From assembly GCA_025056155.1 (NCBI GenBank), contig JANWWL010000007.1:1-64000 (forward strand): a stretch of 64,000 bases of DNA, written 5' to 3'. Every line of letters starts with the position of its first letter. The first letter of the stretch is position 1. The notes below the pieces were generated by a model that saw nothing but the letters and a program-made list of their open reading frames with translations, was not told where the DNA came from and did no database searches. This DNA is from Sphingomonadaceae bacterium. GTDB taxonomy: Bacteria > Pseudomonadota > Alphaproteobacteria > Sphingomonadales > Sphingomonadaceae. A program made the translations under genes and the position numbers. Shown piece after piece: positions 1-8,602 of the stretch.

Positions 1-851
1 TAGGCCGCCATCAGCGTTCGGGTGAGCGCCCCGACGCGGAACCGCCAGGGGCCGATCTCGCCCACCGGGGTCACCTCGGCCGCACTGCCGGTCAGGAAAC
101 ATTCCTCGAAGTCGGACAGTTCCTCGGGCCAGATCGCCCGCTCGATCACCTCGATGCCCCGGGCCCGAGCGAGCGCCATCACGGTCTGCCGGGTGATGCC
201 GTCCAGGAAACAGTCCGGAGTGGGCGTGTGCAGCCGGCCGTCGCGCACGAAGAAGATGTTGGCCCCCGTCGCCTCGGCCACCTGGCCGCGCCAGTCGAGC
301 ATGAGGGCATCGTCATAGCCGCGGTCGGCGGCCCGATGCTTAGCCAGCGTGCAAATCATGTAGAGGCCTGCGGCCTTCGACGCGGTGGGGGCGGTCCAGG
401 GCGCGGGGCGGCGCCAGGGCGAGATGTCGAGCCGCAGGCCCCGTTCAAGCGCGTCCTCGCCGAAATATGCACCCCACGGCCAGCAGGCCACCGCCAGATG
501 GATGCGGGTGCGTTGGGCGGCCACCCCCATCTGCTCGCTGCCCCGCCAGGCGATGGGACGAACATAGGCGTCGGCCAGACCGTTGGCCGCCAGCGTGGCG
601 CGGCACGCCGCGTCGATTTCGGCCACCGTCCAGGGAATCCGGAAGCCCAGCAGCTCGGCCGATCGGACGAGGCGCTCGCTGTGGCGGGTGAGCGCGAAGA
701 TCCGGCCGCCGTAGGCGCGCTGGCCTTCGAAGACGGCCGATGCATAGTGGAGCGCGTGGGTGAGCACGTGCACCCGCGCGTCCCGCCACGGCACGAGCGA
801 GCCGTCGAGCCAGATGAACCCGTCGCGGTCGTCGTAGGTGGGATCGGTCAT
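1..851 (-). CDS. ilvE: Branched-chain amino acid aminotransferase (3' end cut by window edge)
   Basis: This is a fold-type IV PLP aminotransferase that interconverts branched-chain amino acids and their 2-oxo acids in the cytoplasm. Translation from the ATG at 851 gives a continuous 283 codons. Early residues carry FEGQRAY, the middle has the PLP-lysine context PTASKAAGLY, then EATGANIFF, and the C-terminal part reads ECFLTGSAAEVTPVGEIG, all typical of IlvE. The last readable codons are LMAA followed by TA, so only a few residues and the stop lie outside the window. The gene is divergent from a MarR-family gene 70 bp away, a frequent alphaproteobacterial arrangement. The family is clear; aromatic-type substrate preference cannot be excluded. 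Confidence 0.93.
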   Translation of the reverse strand, partial: MTDPTYDDRDGFIWLDGSLVPWRDARVHVLTHALHYASAVFEGQRAYGGRIFALTRHSERLVRSAELLGFRIPWTVAEIDAACRATLAANGLADAYVRPIAWRGSEQMGVAAQRTRIHLAVACWPWGAYFGEDALERGLRLDISPWRRPAPWTAPTASKAAGLYMICTLAKHRAADRGYDDALMLDWRGQVAEATGANIFFVRDGRLHTPTPDCFLDGITRQTVMALARARGIEVIERAIWPEELSDFEECFLTGSAAEVTPVGEIGPWRFRVGALTRTLMAA

Positions 852-921
852 CCACGAAGCCCCTGGCGGTCGGCTCGGACCGCTTGCCGGCGCTTACAGG
901 TCCGTGCCATAGTAGGTCAAC

Positions 922-1452
922 ATGGCTGACGCATCCGGCTCGACGGGGCCCACCGCCTCGCCCCTCTTCCTGCGCGAGGCCGAGATCCGGCGCGGTATCG
1001 AGCTTCTCTATTTCGGCCATGCGGCCATGGTGCGGGGGGCCGATCGGATCCTGGCCGCGCGCGGCCTGGGCCGGGCGCACCACCGTGCCTTGTACTTCAT
1101 CGGCCGGCGGCCGGGGTTGGCGGTGTCGGAGCTGCTGCGGCTGCTCGCCATCACCAAGCAGTCGCTCTCGCGCGTGCTGTCGGACCTGCAGCGGCTGGGC
1201 CTGGTCGAGTCGCGGGTGGGCGAGGCCGACCGCCGGCAGCGGCGGTTGCGGCTGACGGCCGAGGGTGAGCGCCTGGAGGCCGAGCTGTTCGCGGCGCTCA
1301 AGGAGCGGATGGCGCGCGCCTATGCGCAGGCCGGCCAGGCGGCCGTGGGGGGGTTCTGGGCCGTGCTCTCGGGCCTCATCCCGCCGGAGGATCGGGCGCT
1401 GGTGCTGGCCCTGGATCGGGAGGGTCGGAAGCCCGGCGGAAAGCGGCCCTGA
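922..1452 (+). CDS. MarR-family winged-helix transcriptional regulator
   Basis: A 176-residue MarR-like DNA-binding protein. Residues about 60-97 form the helix-turn-helix (ELLRLLAITKQSLSRVLSDL), followed by the basic wing around 98-113 (GEADRRQRRLRLTAEG); flanking helices would make the dimer interface. It sits divergently from ilvE with a 70 bp shared upstream region, so it may control ilvE, itself, or both. It resembles the PetP type often found beside ilvE in alphaproteobacteria (family knowledge). Its last 77 bp overlap the 3' end of the convergent gene at 1376-1993. The ligand is unknown. Confidence 0.9.
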   Translation: MADASGSTGPTASPLFLREAEIRRGIELLYFGHAAMVRGADRILAARGLGRAHHRALYFIGRRPGLAVSELLRLLAITKQSLSRVLSDLQRLGLVESRVGEADRRQRRLRLTAEGERLEAELFAALKERMARAYAQAGQAAVGGFWAVLSGLIPPEDRALVLALDREGRKPGGKRP

Positions 1453-1993
1453 GACCTTCCTGGGCCACCCGCTCGGCCTCGGCCAGCCGCCGGTCGAGTT
1501 CGGCCATCGTCCGGCTCATGTCGGGCGTGTGGTCGTCGCGCCAGACTTGGAAGACGCGGGCGAGCAGCCCCGCGAGGGCGGCCATCCGCAGCGCTCCAAG
1601 AGGCCCGGACACGGGCACCCCGGCCACCGCGGCCAGGCGGCGGAGCGCGGCCACACCTTCGACGGCGACCAGCGGCGGCACGGCTGGATCGCGGGCCGCC
1701 ACGATCGCCGCCACGGCCGCCCGGTGGGGCTGCAGGCGGTCGAACCCCGCCATGATGCCGTCGAACAGGCGCTCGCGCACGGAGCCCGTCGCCTGGGCGG
1801 CCGCCCTGGCGGAGGCCTGGCCCAAGGTGCGCAGCAGGGTGGCCAGCGCGTCGTACCGGTCGGCCACCTCGGCCATGAGCCCACCCACCGACAGGCCCGC
1901 CTGCGCGGCCGCCGCCTCGGGAACGGCGGCCCGCCACCCGTCGCGGGCGATGACGGCGAGCCAGGCCTCGAGGACGGCTGGATCCCCGCTCAT
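1376..1993 (-). CDS. TetR/COQ9-like helical protein, putative regulator
   Basis: A 205-residue, almost wholly helical protein. The N-terminus (AVLEAWLAVIARDGWRAAVP) resembles the first helices of TetR or COQ9-like proteins, with a TetR C-terminal-like region further on (RERLFDGIMAGFDRLQPHR). The DNA-recognition helix is poorly conserved, so DNA binding is uncertain. Its start codon overlaps the proC stop by ATGA, so it is translated from the proC transcript. A proline-rich tail of about 15 residues ends it. It could be a true TetR regulator or a lipid-binding COQ9-like protein. Confidence 0.7.
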   Translation of the reverse strand: MSGDPAVLEAWLAVIARDGWRAAVPEAAAAQAGLSVGGLMAEVADRYDALATLLRTLGQASARAAAQATGSVRERLFDGIMAGFDRLQPHRAAVAAIVAARDPAVPPLVAVEGVAALRRLAAVAGVPVSGPLGALRMAALAGLLARVFQVWRDDHTPDMSRTMAELDRRLAEAERVAQEGLRAAFRRASDPPDPGPAPAPDPPAG

Positions 1994-2856
1994 GCGTGGA
2001 TCCGGGTCGTGTCCTGGGGCGAGCGGGCGGCGGCGTCGTGGGCCAACTGACGGGCCCGTTCGGTCGCCGCGCGGACGGTGGCGCGCAGCAGCGCCGACAG
2101 GGCTCCGTCACCGTCCAGCGCGTCGAGACCCGCTTCGGTGGTGCCGCCCGGGCTGGTCACGCGCTGGCGCAACGTGGCCGGATCGAGCCCTTCGGCCGTG
2201 AGCAAGGCCGCCGTGCCCAGCACGGTCTCGCGCGCCAGGGCGCGGGAGATGGCGGCATCGAGGCCGGCGGCCTCGCCCGCGCCGGCCAGCGCCTCGATGA
2301 AGCGGCACAGGAAGGCCGGGCCCGAGCCCGAGACGGCCGTGACCGCATCGAAGCGCGTTTCGTCCTGGAGCTCCACGACCGCGCCGGTCGTCCCGAGGAG
2401 CCAGTCGAGGAGGGCCCGCTCGGCGGGCGACAGGCCGGGGGCGAGGACGGCCGTGATGCCGCGGCCCACGCGGGCGGGCAGGTTGGGCATGATCCGGGCG
2501 AGCGGCCAACCGGGGAAGAGCCCCGACAGCGTGGGCAAGCGCACGCCCGCCAGCATCGAGACGAGGAGCGGGCGGCGGGCGGCCAGGCGGGCGGCCAGAG
2601 GGGGTGCGACGTCGGCGAGGTTTTGAGGCTTGACCGCCAGCACCACCACGGCGGGGTCGGGGCCGCGGGCCGGCAGGTCGGCCCGGGGCGTCGTCCGGGC
2701 CGGTGCGGCGCGCGGGGCGGGATCGATGGCGACCACGGCCGCGGCGGGCAGACCGACGCCAAGCCAGCGCTCGAGAAGAGCCCCGCCCATCTGGCCGCAG
2801 CCCAGAAGCCACAGGGCGCCCGCCGAGCGAAGCGGAAGGGGCACCGGGGTGTTCAT
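1990..2856 (-). CDS. proC: Pyrroline-5-carboxylate reductase
   Basis: Catalyses the last step of proline synthesis, NAD(P)H reduction of 1-pyrroline-5-carboxylate. The N-terminal Rossmann motif is LWLLGCGQMGGALL, followed by VVLAVKPQNL and RIMPNLPARVGRG. The C-terminal dimerisation domain carries the family signature around VTSPGGTTEAGLDAL. The chosen ATG at 2856 gives 288 residues; another ATG at 2880 adds eight and cannot be excluded, because neither has a clear ribosome-binding site. The stop overlaps the start of the downstream TetR/COQ9-like gene (ATGA). Function is confident; the start is not. Confidence 0.93.
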   Translation of the reverse strand: MNTPVPLPLRSAGALWLLGCGQMGGALLERWLGVGLPAAAVVAIDPAPRAAPARTTPRADLPARGPDPAVVVLAVKPQNLADVAPPLAARLAARRPLLVSMLAGVRLPTLSGLFPGWPLARIMPNLPARVGRGITAVLAPGLSPAERALLDWLLGTTGAVVELQDETRFDAVTAVSGSGPAFLCRFIEALAGAGEAAGLDAAISRALARETVLGTAALLTAEGLDPATLRQRVTSPGGTTEAGLDALDGDGALSALLRATVRAATERARQLAHDAAARSPQDTTRIHA

Positions 2857-2906
2857 GCGGCCGGGGTTAACCGAGACCATGGGGCAGGGGAAGCCGACGG
2901 AACATG

Positions 2907-2937
2907 AGCGCGCCCGCCGCGAACGGGCGGGCGCGCT
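2907..2937 (-). terminator. Hairpin downstream of aceA
   Basis: Perfect 12 bp inverted repeat (AGCGCGCCCGCC at 2907-2918, complement at 2926-2937) with a 7 nt loop, placed between the aceA stop (2956) and the proC start. Neither side has a convincing run of T, so termination may be weak or need a factor. Its position fits a terminator for aceA that also insulates proC. Confidence 0.6.
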
Positions 2938-2955
2938 TCCTCCCCACCGATCGGT

Positions 2956-4230
2956 TCAGGCCGCCTTTTCGAACTGGGCGGCTTCGGTCGATTCCTTCAG
3001 CGCCGTGGTCGAGGCCGTGCCGCCCGAGAGGGTCTCGGCCACCAGGTCGAAGTAGCCGGTGCCCACCTCGCGCTGGTGGCGCGTGGCGGTGTAGCCCTTG
3101 GCTTCGCTCGCGAATTCGGCCTGTTGGAGCTCGGAATAGGCCGCCATCCCGCGGTCGCGGTAGCCCAGCGCCAGTTCGAACATGGCGTGGTTCAGGCTGT
3201 GGAACCCCGCCAGCGTCACGAACTGGAACTTGTAGCCCATCGCCCCCAGTTCGCGTTGGAAGCGGGCGATGGTGTCGCGGTCGAGGTTGCGTTCCCAGTT
3301 GAAGCTCGGCGAGCAGTTGTAGGCGAGCAGCTTGCCCGGGAACCGCGCGTGGATGGCCTCGGCGAAGCGGCGGGCTTCCTCGAGGTTGGGCTTTGAGGTC
3401 TCCCACCACAGCAGGTCGGCATAAGGGGCGAAGGCCAGGCCGCGGGCGATGCAATGCTCGAGGCCCGTGCCGGGCTTCAGCCGGAAGAAGCCTTCGGGCG
3501 TGCGCTCGCCCGTGATGAAGGCGCGGTCGCGCTCGTCGACGTCGGAGGTGAGCAGGAGAGCCGATTCGGCGTCGGTGCGCGCGACGATCAGGGTGGGCAC
3601 GCCCATGACGTCGGCGGCCAGGCGTGCGGCGCACAGGTTGCGGATGTGGGCTTGGGTGGGGATCAGCACCTTGCCGCCCAGGTGGCCGCACTTCTTCTCG
3701 GAGGCCAGTTGGTCTTCGAAGTGGACTCCAGCCGCACCCGCCTCGATGTAGGCCTTCATGATCTCGAAGCAGTTGAGCGGCCCGCCGAAGCCTGCCTCGG
3801 CGTCCGCCACGATGGGGGCGAACCAGTCGCGCTGGGCGCCGCCTTCGGCGTGCTCGATCTGGTCGGCGCGCTGGAGCGTGCGGTTGATGCGCCGGCACAG
3901 TTCCGGGCCGGCGTTGGCGGGGTAGAGCGACTGGTCGGGATACATCTGGCCTGCGGTGTTGGCATCCGCCGCCACCTGCCAGCCCGACAGGTAGATGGCC
4001 TTCAGCCCTGCGCGGACCATCTGCATGGCCTGGTTGCCCGTGACCGCGCCGAGCGCGTGGACGTAGGGCTCGGTATGCAGGAGGTTCCAGAGCTTCTCGG
4101 CGCCGCGGCGGGCGAGCGTGTGCTCGATGGCCAGCGATCCTCGAAGGCGCAGGACGTCGGCCGGCGCGTAGGGGCGGACGATGCCCGCGAAACGGCCCGC
4201 CGGGGCCTGGACGAGTTCCTCGAACGTCAT
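2956..4230 (-). CDS. aceA: Isocitrate lyase
   Basis: Cleaves isocitrate to glyoxylate and succinate in the glyoxylate shunt, allowing growth on acetate and other C2 units. The catalytic-loop signature KKCGH places the active cysteine at residue 181; [11 protein letters not shown] and NCSPSFNW are other family blocks. The ATG at 4230 (MTFEELV) is preferred over one at 4311 because a GGAGACC Shine-Dalgarno-like sequence lies just upstream and 424 residues is the usual length. It is divergent from a ScfR-type regulator, with malate synthase beyond it, so the three genes form one functional block. The family is unambiguous. Confidence 0.97.
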   Translation of the reverse strand: MTFEELVQAPAGRFAGIVRPYAPADVLRLRGSLAIEHTLARRGAEKLWNLLHTEPYVHALGAVTGNQAMQMVRAGLKAIYLSGWQVAADANTAGQMYPDQSLYPANAGPELCRRINRTLQRADQIEHAEGGAQRDWFAPIVADAEAGFGGPLNCFEIMKAYIEAGAAGVHFEDQLASEKKCGHLGGKVLIPTQAHIRNLCAARLAADVMGVPTLIVARTDAESALLLTSDVDERDRAFITGERTPEGFFRLKPGTGLEHCIARGLAFAPYADLLWWETSKPNLEEARRFAEAIHARFPGKLLAYNCSPSFNWERNLDRDTIARFQRELGAMGYKFQFVTLAGFHSLNHAMFELALGYRDRGMAAYSELQQAEFASEAKGYTATRHQREVGTGYFDLVAETLSGGTASTTALKESTEAAQFEKAA

Positions 4231-4374
4231 GGTCGGGGTCTCCGTGGCTGCGGCGCGTGCTTGACGCACCGCCGCGGGCTCGTCAACGAAGCCATACATG
4301 AACGGCGGCAAATCGTGTCAGCAGGTGCGGGTTTGACCGCCGGCGCTGGTCAAGCTGTCAACGACTTTACCGGA
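4231..4374. promoter_or_regulatory. Divergent control region, aceA / ScfR-type regulator
   Basis: About 145 bp between the divergent starts of aceA and the regulator. It is noticeably less GC-rich than its flanks and contains TTGACC (4333) followed by CTGTCAACGACTTTACC. It must hold the aceA promoter and is the natural place for binding by the adjacent ScfR/RamB-type protein. No exact operator can be defined from one sequence. Confidence 0.5.
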
Positions 4375-5769
4375 TTGCCCGGCGCACGGTCGGGCAAGCT
4401 GTTCGCCGGTGGCCGCCTGCGCCGCCTGCGCCTGCGCCTCGGCCTCAGTCAGGCGCGCATGGCCGAAAGCCTCGGCCTCTCGGCCTCGTACCTCAACCTC
4501 CTCGAACGCAACCAGCGCCCCTTGACCGCGGCGGTGCTGCTGCGCCTGGCCCAGGCCCACGACGTCGACCTCAAGGAGCTGACCGGGGCCAGCGCCGACC
4601 GGCAGGCCGACGATCTGTTGAGCGCCCTGGCGGGCCGCACCGCCCAGCCCATCAGCCGGGCGGAAGCGCGCGAGTTCGCCGATTCCCACCCGCAGATCGC
4701 GGCCGCCCTGCTGTCGCTGGCCGCCGAGCGCGAGGCGCCCCGGCCTGCGCCGCCCGCTGCCCCGCTGGCCGCCGTGCGCACCCACTTGCTCGCCCGGCAG
4801 AACCATTTCGCCGAGCTCGATGCGCACGCCGAGGCCCTGGCCGACGAGCTGCGCCTGTCGGGCCTCCCGCTCGAGGCCGCCATCCGCGAGCGGCTGCGCG
4901 TGCGCCACGGGCTGGTGGTGCGCGTGCTGCCCGTCGACGTGATGCCCGACCGGCTGCGCCGCCTCGATGTCCATGCCCGGCAGCTGTTCATCTCGGAAGC
5001 GCTCGACCAGGCGTCGCGCACGTTCCAACTGGCCGTCCAGTTGGCCGAGCTCGAGGCCCGGCCGCTCGTGGAAGCCGAGATCGCCGCCGCCCGGCCCCTG
5101 ATCGCCCCTGCCGGCCCCGTCGCGGCCGAACTGCTGCACCTCAACCTCGCCAACTATTGGGCGGGGGCGCTGATGATGCCCTATGCCCGGTTCCTGGCCG
5201 CGGCCGAGAGCCTGGCGTGGGACCTCGAGCTCCTGCAGGCGCGCTTTTCGGCCGGGTTCGAGCAGGTGGCCCACCGGCTCACCACGCTGCAGCGACCCGG
5301 CGCGCGCGGCATCCCCTTCATGATGATCCGTGCCGACCGGGCGGGGCAGATCTCGAAGCGCTTGTCCGCCGCCCCGCTGCCGTTCGCGGCCGAAGGTGGG
5401 CAATGTCCGCTGTGGATCCTCTGGGAGGCGTTCGCCCAGCCGGGCCGGATCCTGACCCAGGTGGCCGAGACCGAGGACGGCACGCGGATCTTCACCATCG
5501 CCCGTACCGTCCGCCCGCAGGTGACCCCCTGGGGGGCAGAGCGGCCGACCTTCGCGATCGCCCTTGCCTGCGCCCTCGACCACGCGGCCCGCCTCGTCTA
5601 TGCGGCCGGCGCCGACCTGTCGCAGGTGCGGCCGGTGCCGCTGGGCCCCGGGTGCACGCGTTGCCGGCGCCACCCCTGCCGCCAGCGCGCCGCCCCGCCC
5701 GAGGGGGCGGCCATTCGCCTCGACTCGCTGGGCCGGGGCCTGACCCCGTACGAACTCGAGCGCGACTGA
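4375..5769 (+). CDS. XRE-family regulator of short-chain acyl/acetate metabolism (ScfR/RamB type)
   Basis: A 464-residue regulator with an N-terminal XRE helix-turn-helix at about residues 10-60 (GLSQARMAESLGLSASYLNLLERNQRP), a central ImmA/IrrE-like domain and a C-terminal ScfR-type domain ending with clustered cysteines (CTRCRRHPC). Family members sense acyl-CoA or acetate status and control glyoxylate-shunt genes; its place between aceA and aceB supports that role here. The start is taken as TTG at 4375 because homologues begin just before KLFAGGRLRRLR; an in-frame GTG at 4315 is possible. Ten bases separate it from aceB, so the two are probably cotranscribed. Confidence 0.88.
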   Translation: MPGARSGKLFAGGRLRRLRLRLGLSQARMAESLGLSASYLNLLERNQRPLTAAVLLRLAQAHDVDLKELTGASADRQADDLLSALAGRTAQPISRAEAREFADSHPQIAAALLSLAAEREAPRPAPPAAPLAAVRTHLLARQNHFAELDAHAEALADELRLSGLPLEAAIRERLRVRHGLVVRVLPVDVMPDRLRRLDVHARQLFISEALDQASRTFQLAVQLAELEARPLVEAEIAAARPLIAPAGPVAAELLHLNLANYWAGALMMPYARFLAAAESLAWDLELLQARFSAGFEQVAHRLTTLQRPGARGIPFMMIRADRAGQISKRLSAAPLPFAAEGGQCPLWILWEAFAQPGRILTQVAETEDGTRIFTIARTVRPQVTPWGAERPTFAIALACALDHAARLVYAAGADLSQVRPVPLGPGCTRCRRHPCRQRAAPPEGAAIRLDSLGRGLTPYELERD

Positions 5770-5778
5770 GGAGGAGCC

Positions 5779-7377
5779 ATGACCGTAGGTGCTGTCGAGG
5801 TGCGGGGGCCGGCCGTTCCCGGGCAGGCGGAAATTCTGACGTCGGACGCGCTTGCGTGGCTGGCGCGGCTGCATCGGCGGTTCGATCCCACCCGCCGGGC
5901 CCTGCTGGCCGCCCGTGCCGAGCGCCGGCGCCGCTGGGCGCTGGGGGCGCCGCTCGACTTCCCGCCCGAGACGGCCGCGATCCGCGCCAGCGACTGGCGC
6001 GTACGGCCGGCCCCCCCCGACCTCGTGGATCGTCGGGTCGAGATCACGGGCCCCTGCGACCGGAAGATGATCATCAACGCGCTCAACTCGGGTGCGCGGT
6101 GCTTCATGGCCTGCATGGAGGACGCGACCTCGCCCACCTGGGCCAACGTGGTGGGGGGGCAGGTCAACCTGCGGGACGCCGTGGCCCGCACCATCGCGCA
6201 CGAGGAGAAGGGCAAGTCCTATCGGCTGGTGGCGGATCCCGCCGTCCTCATCTTCCGGCCCCGGGGGCTGCACCTGCCCGAGGCCCACCTCGTGGTGGAC
6301 GGCGAGGAGATGGCCGGCGCGTTCGTCGATTTCGGCCTGTATGTGTTCCACAACGCACGGGCACTGCTGGCGGCGGGCACGGGGCCCTACCTTTACCTTC
6401 CCAAGCTCGAACATTACGAGGAAGCGCGCCTGTGGCGGGACCTGTTCGTGGCGGCCGAATCCGAGCTCGGCCTGCCCGTGGGCACGATCCGGGCCACGGT
6501 GCTGATCGAGACGCTGCCTGCGGCGTTCATGGCCGACGAGATCCTCTTCGAACTGCGCGACCATGCTGTCGGGCTCAACTGCGGGCGCTGGGACTATATC
6601 TTCAGTTACATCAAGACGTTTGCGCACGACCCCACGAAGGTCCTGCCCGACCGGTCGGTCGTGACGATGACGGTGCCGTTCATGGACGCCTATGCCCGGC
6701 ACGTGATCCGCACCTGTCATCGGCGCGGCGCCCATGCGATGGGCGGCATGAGCGCCTTCATTCCCGTCAAGGAGGATCCGGCACGCAACGAGGCGGCCTT
6801 CGCCCAAGTGCGGGCCGACAAGGAACGCGAGGCCCGCCTCGGCCACGACGGGACCTGGGTGGCGCATCCGGCGCTGGTTTCGGTCGCGAAGGCGGTGTTC
6901 GATGCGCTGATGCCCGGCCCCAACCAGCTCGACCGGATGCCATCGGGAGAGGTCACGGCCGAAGCGCTGGTCACCCCCTGTACCGGCCCGCGCACGCGCG
7001 AGGGGCTTGCCCTCAACGTGAACGTGGCCATCGGCTACATGGCGGCGTGGCTCCGGGGCCAGGGGGCGGTGCCGCTGCACCATCTGATGGAGGATGCCGC
7101 CACGGCCGAGATCGCGCGGGCCCAGCTGTGGCAGTGGCGCCGGCACGGGGTGCGGTTGGACACGGGAGAGGAGGTGACGGCGGCGCTCATCGAAACCGAG
7201 ATCGCCCGGCAGCTGGATGTCTGGCGGCACGAGGTGGGCGACAATTTCTTCTCGACCGGCCGCTACACCGAGGCGGCGGAGCTGCTGCGCGGGCTGGTGC
7301 TGGCCGAGGAGCTGCCCGAGTTCCTGACCCTTCCCGCCTATCGCCGCCATCTCGCCGCCGACGCCGCGACCTGCTAG
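5779..7377 (+). CDS. aceB: Malate synthase A
   Basis: Condenses glyoxylate with acetyl-CoA to malate, the second glyoxylate-shunt step. The 532-residue length matches the A-type enzyme. Motifs include CFMACMEDATSPTW, the TIM-barrel catalytic block GLNCGRWDYIFSY and the C-terminal segment GDNFFSTGRYTEAAEL. A GAGGAG ribosome-binding site precedes the ATG by four bases. It follows the ScfR-type regulator in the same direction and lies opposite aceA, so both shunt enzymes are under likely common control. Confidence 0.97.
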   Translation: MTVGAVEVRGPAVPGQAEILTSDALAWLARLHRRFDPTRRALLAARAERRRRWALGAPLDFPPETAAIRASDWRVRPAPPDLVDRRVEITGPCDRKMIINALNSGARCFMACMEDATSPTWANVVGGQVNLRDAVARTIAHEEKGKSYRLVADPAVLIFRPRGLHLPEAHLVVDGEEMAGAFVDFGLYVFHNARALLAAGTGPYLYLPKLEHYEEARLWRDLFVAAESELGLPVGTIRATVLIETLPAAFMADEILFELRDHAVGLNCGRWDYIFSYIKTFAHDPTKVLPDRSVVTMTVPFMDAYARHVIRTCHRRGAHAMGGMSAFIPVKEDPARNEAAFAQVRADKEREARLGHDGTWVAHPALVSVAKAVFDALMPGPNQLDRMPSGEVTAEALVTPCTGPRTREGLALNVNVAIGYMAAWLRGQGAVPLHHLMEDAATAEIARAQLWQWRRHGVRLDTGEEVTAALIETEIARQLDVWRHEVGDNFFSTGRYTEAAELLRGLVLAEELPEFLTLPAYRRHLAADAATC

Positions 7378-7458
7378 CGCGCACCGAGGCAGGTCTGGCC
7401 GAAGGGGATCCGGCGCGGCGGCGGGCCCGCCGGGCCTCGCGGCCGACGCTGGCGGAAG

Positions 7459-7541
7459 GCGTGACCCCAGCGCGGGGGCGCCGTCCGTTGACGACGCTGG
7501 GGTGGTCAGGGTTTTCGACGCGTGACCCCGGCGCGGGGGTG
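7459..7541. repeat. Pair of 22 bp direct repeats upstream of the polysaccharide locus
   Basis: A 22 bp element beginning GCGTGACCCC occurs at 7459-7480 and again at 7520-7541, 20 of 22 bases identical and 61 bp apart. Between them, 7494-7507 carries a partly inverted copy (CGCTGGGGTGGTCA). The block fills most of the 220 bp gap between aceB and the first polysaccharide gene. It could be an operator array or a leftover of duplication; nothing in it looks coding. Confidence 0.6.
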
Positions 7542-7597
7542 CGACCTTCGCCCCGGGCGAGTGGGCGCCCGGCGCCGGCGCAGCGACCGGAGGTGGA

Positions 7598-8602
7598 ATG
7601 GCAGGGGCGGAGGGTGGGGACGCATCGGGGGTGACGGCGGTGATCGGCGGCAGCGGCTTCGTCGGCCGCGCCGTGATGCGCCAGCTGGCCGAGCGCGGGG
7701 AGCCCGCGGTCAACGTCGACGTCGTCCCGCCCGGTCCGGAGGTGCCTGGGCCCTATCGTCATGCCGACATCACGCGCCCCGACACCCTGCCGGCGGCCCT
7801 CATGGATGCGCACCACGTGCTCCTGCTGGCGGCCGAGTGGCGCGACAACGTGCGCCCGCGGTCGCGGTATCGCGAGGTGAACGTGGACGGCGTGGCCAAC
7901 GTGATCGCCGCCTGCCGGGAGATCGGCATCCGGCGGTTGGTGTTCGTGTCCAGTTGCTCGGTCTACGGTCCCACGCCGGGGGAGGTGGACGAGGACTTCG
8001 CGGGCCGGCCCATCAATCCTTACGGCGAATCGAAGGCGGAAGGGGAGCGGCTGCTGCGGTCGTGGGCGGCCGCCGAGCCGGACGTCGCGCTGGTCATCGT
8101 CCGGCCGACCGTCATCTTCGGGCCCGGCAATCGCGGCAACGTCTGGAACCTCGCCAACCAGGTCGTCAACGGGCCGTTCCTGATGATCGGCGACGGGGGC
8201 AACCGGAAGTCGATGGCCTACGTCGAGAACGTGGCGGCCTTCCTGCTCTTCGTGCGCGGCCTCGACCCGGGCGTCCACGTGTTCAACTACGCCGACAAGC
8301 CCGACATGTCGATGAACGAGCTGGTGGCGTTCATCCGCGCGGAAACGGGCTTGCGCCCGCGAACCGACCTGCGCTTGCCGCGGTCCGCGGCGTTGGCGGC
8401 GGGTCGTCTGTTCGACGCGGCGAGCCGTGTCCTGGGGCGGGAGTTCGGGATCACCTCCGAACGTATCTTCAAGTTCTGCGCCAACACCCAGTATTCGGCC
8501 GAGCGCGCGCGCCAGGCGGGCTTCGTGCCGCCGTACGACCTTCGGGAGGGGCTGCGGCGGATGCTGCGGGCCGAGTTCGGGATGGGGCCGGGGCGCGCAT
8601 GA
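7598..8602 (+). CDS. NAD-dependent epimerase/dehydratase of the extended SDR family
   Basis: A 334-residue nucleotide-sugar epimerase/dehydratase-like protein, first gene of the polysaccharide locus. Residues about 14-24 hold the Rossmann motif GGSGFVGRAV; the catalytic serine lies in FVSSCSVYG and the Tyr-x3-Lys pair in NPYGESKAEGERL. The substrate is not evident; UDP- or other NDP-sugars are likely. An AGGTGG ribosome-binding-like sequence precedes the ATG. Its stop overlaps the start of the next glycosyltransferase by ATGA, starting a four-gene translationally coupled run. Confidence 0.88.
   Translation: MAGAEGGDASGVTAVIGGSGFVGRAVMRQLAERGEPAVNVDVVPPGPEVPGPYRHADITRPDTLPAALMDAHHVLLLAAEWRDNVRPRSRYREVNVDGVANVIAACREIGIRRLVFVSSCSVYGPTPGEVDEDFAGRPINPYGESKAEGERLLRSWAAAEPDVALVIVRPTVIFGPGNRGNVWNLANQVVNGPFLMIGDGGNRKSMAYVENVAAFLLFVRGLDPGVHVFNYADKPDMSMNELVAFIRAETGLRPRTDLRLPRSAALAAGRLFDAASRVLGREFGITSERIFKFCANTQYSAERARQAGFVPPYDLREGLRRMLRAEFGMGPGRA

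Noticed and set aside
7420-7431. GGCGGGCCCGCC palindrome as a terminator for aceB
   Set aside because: Self-complementary without a loop and without a T run; expected by chance at this GC content.
4318-7713. A 1131-codon open frame on the minus strand opposite the regulator and aceB
   Set aside because: It is a high-GC shadow of the ScfR-type gene and malate synthase; composition is His/Gln/Gly-rich with no domain, and both plus-strand genes are well supported.
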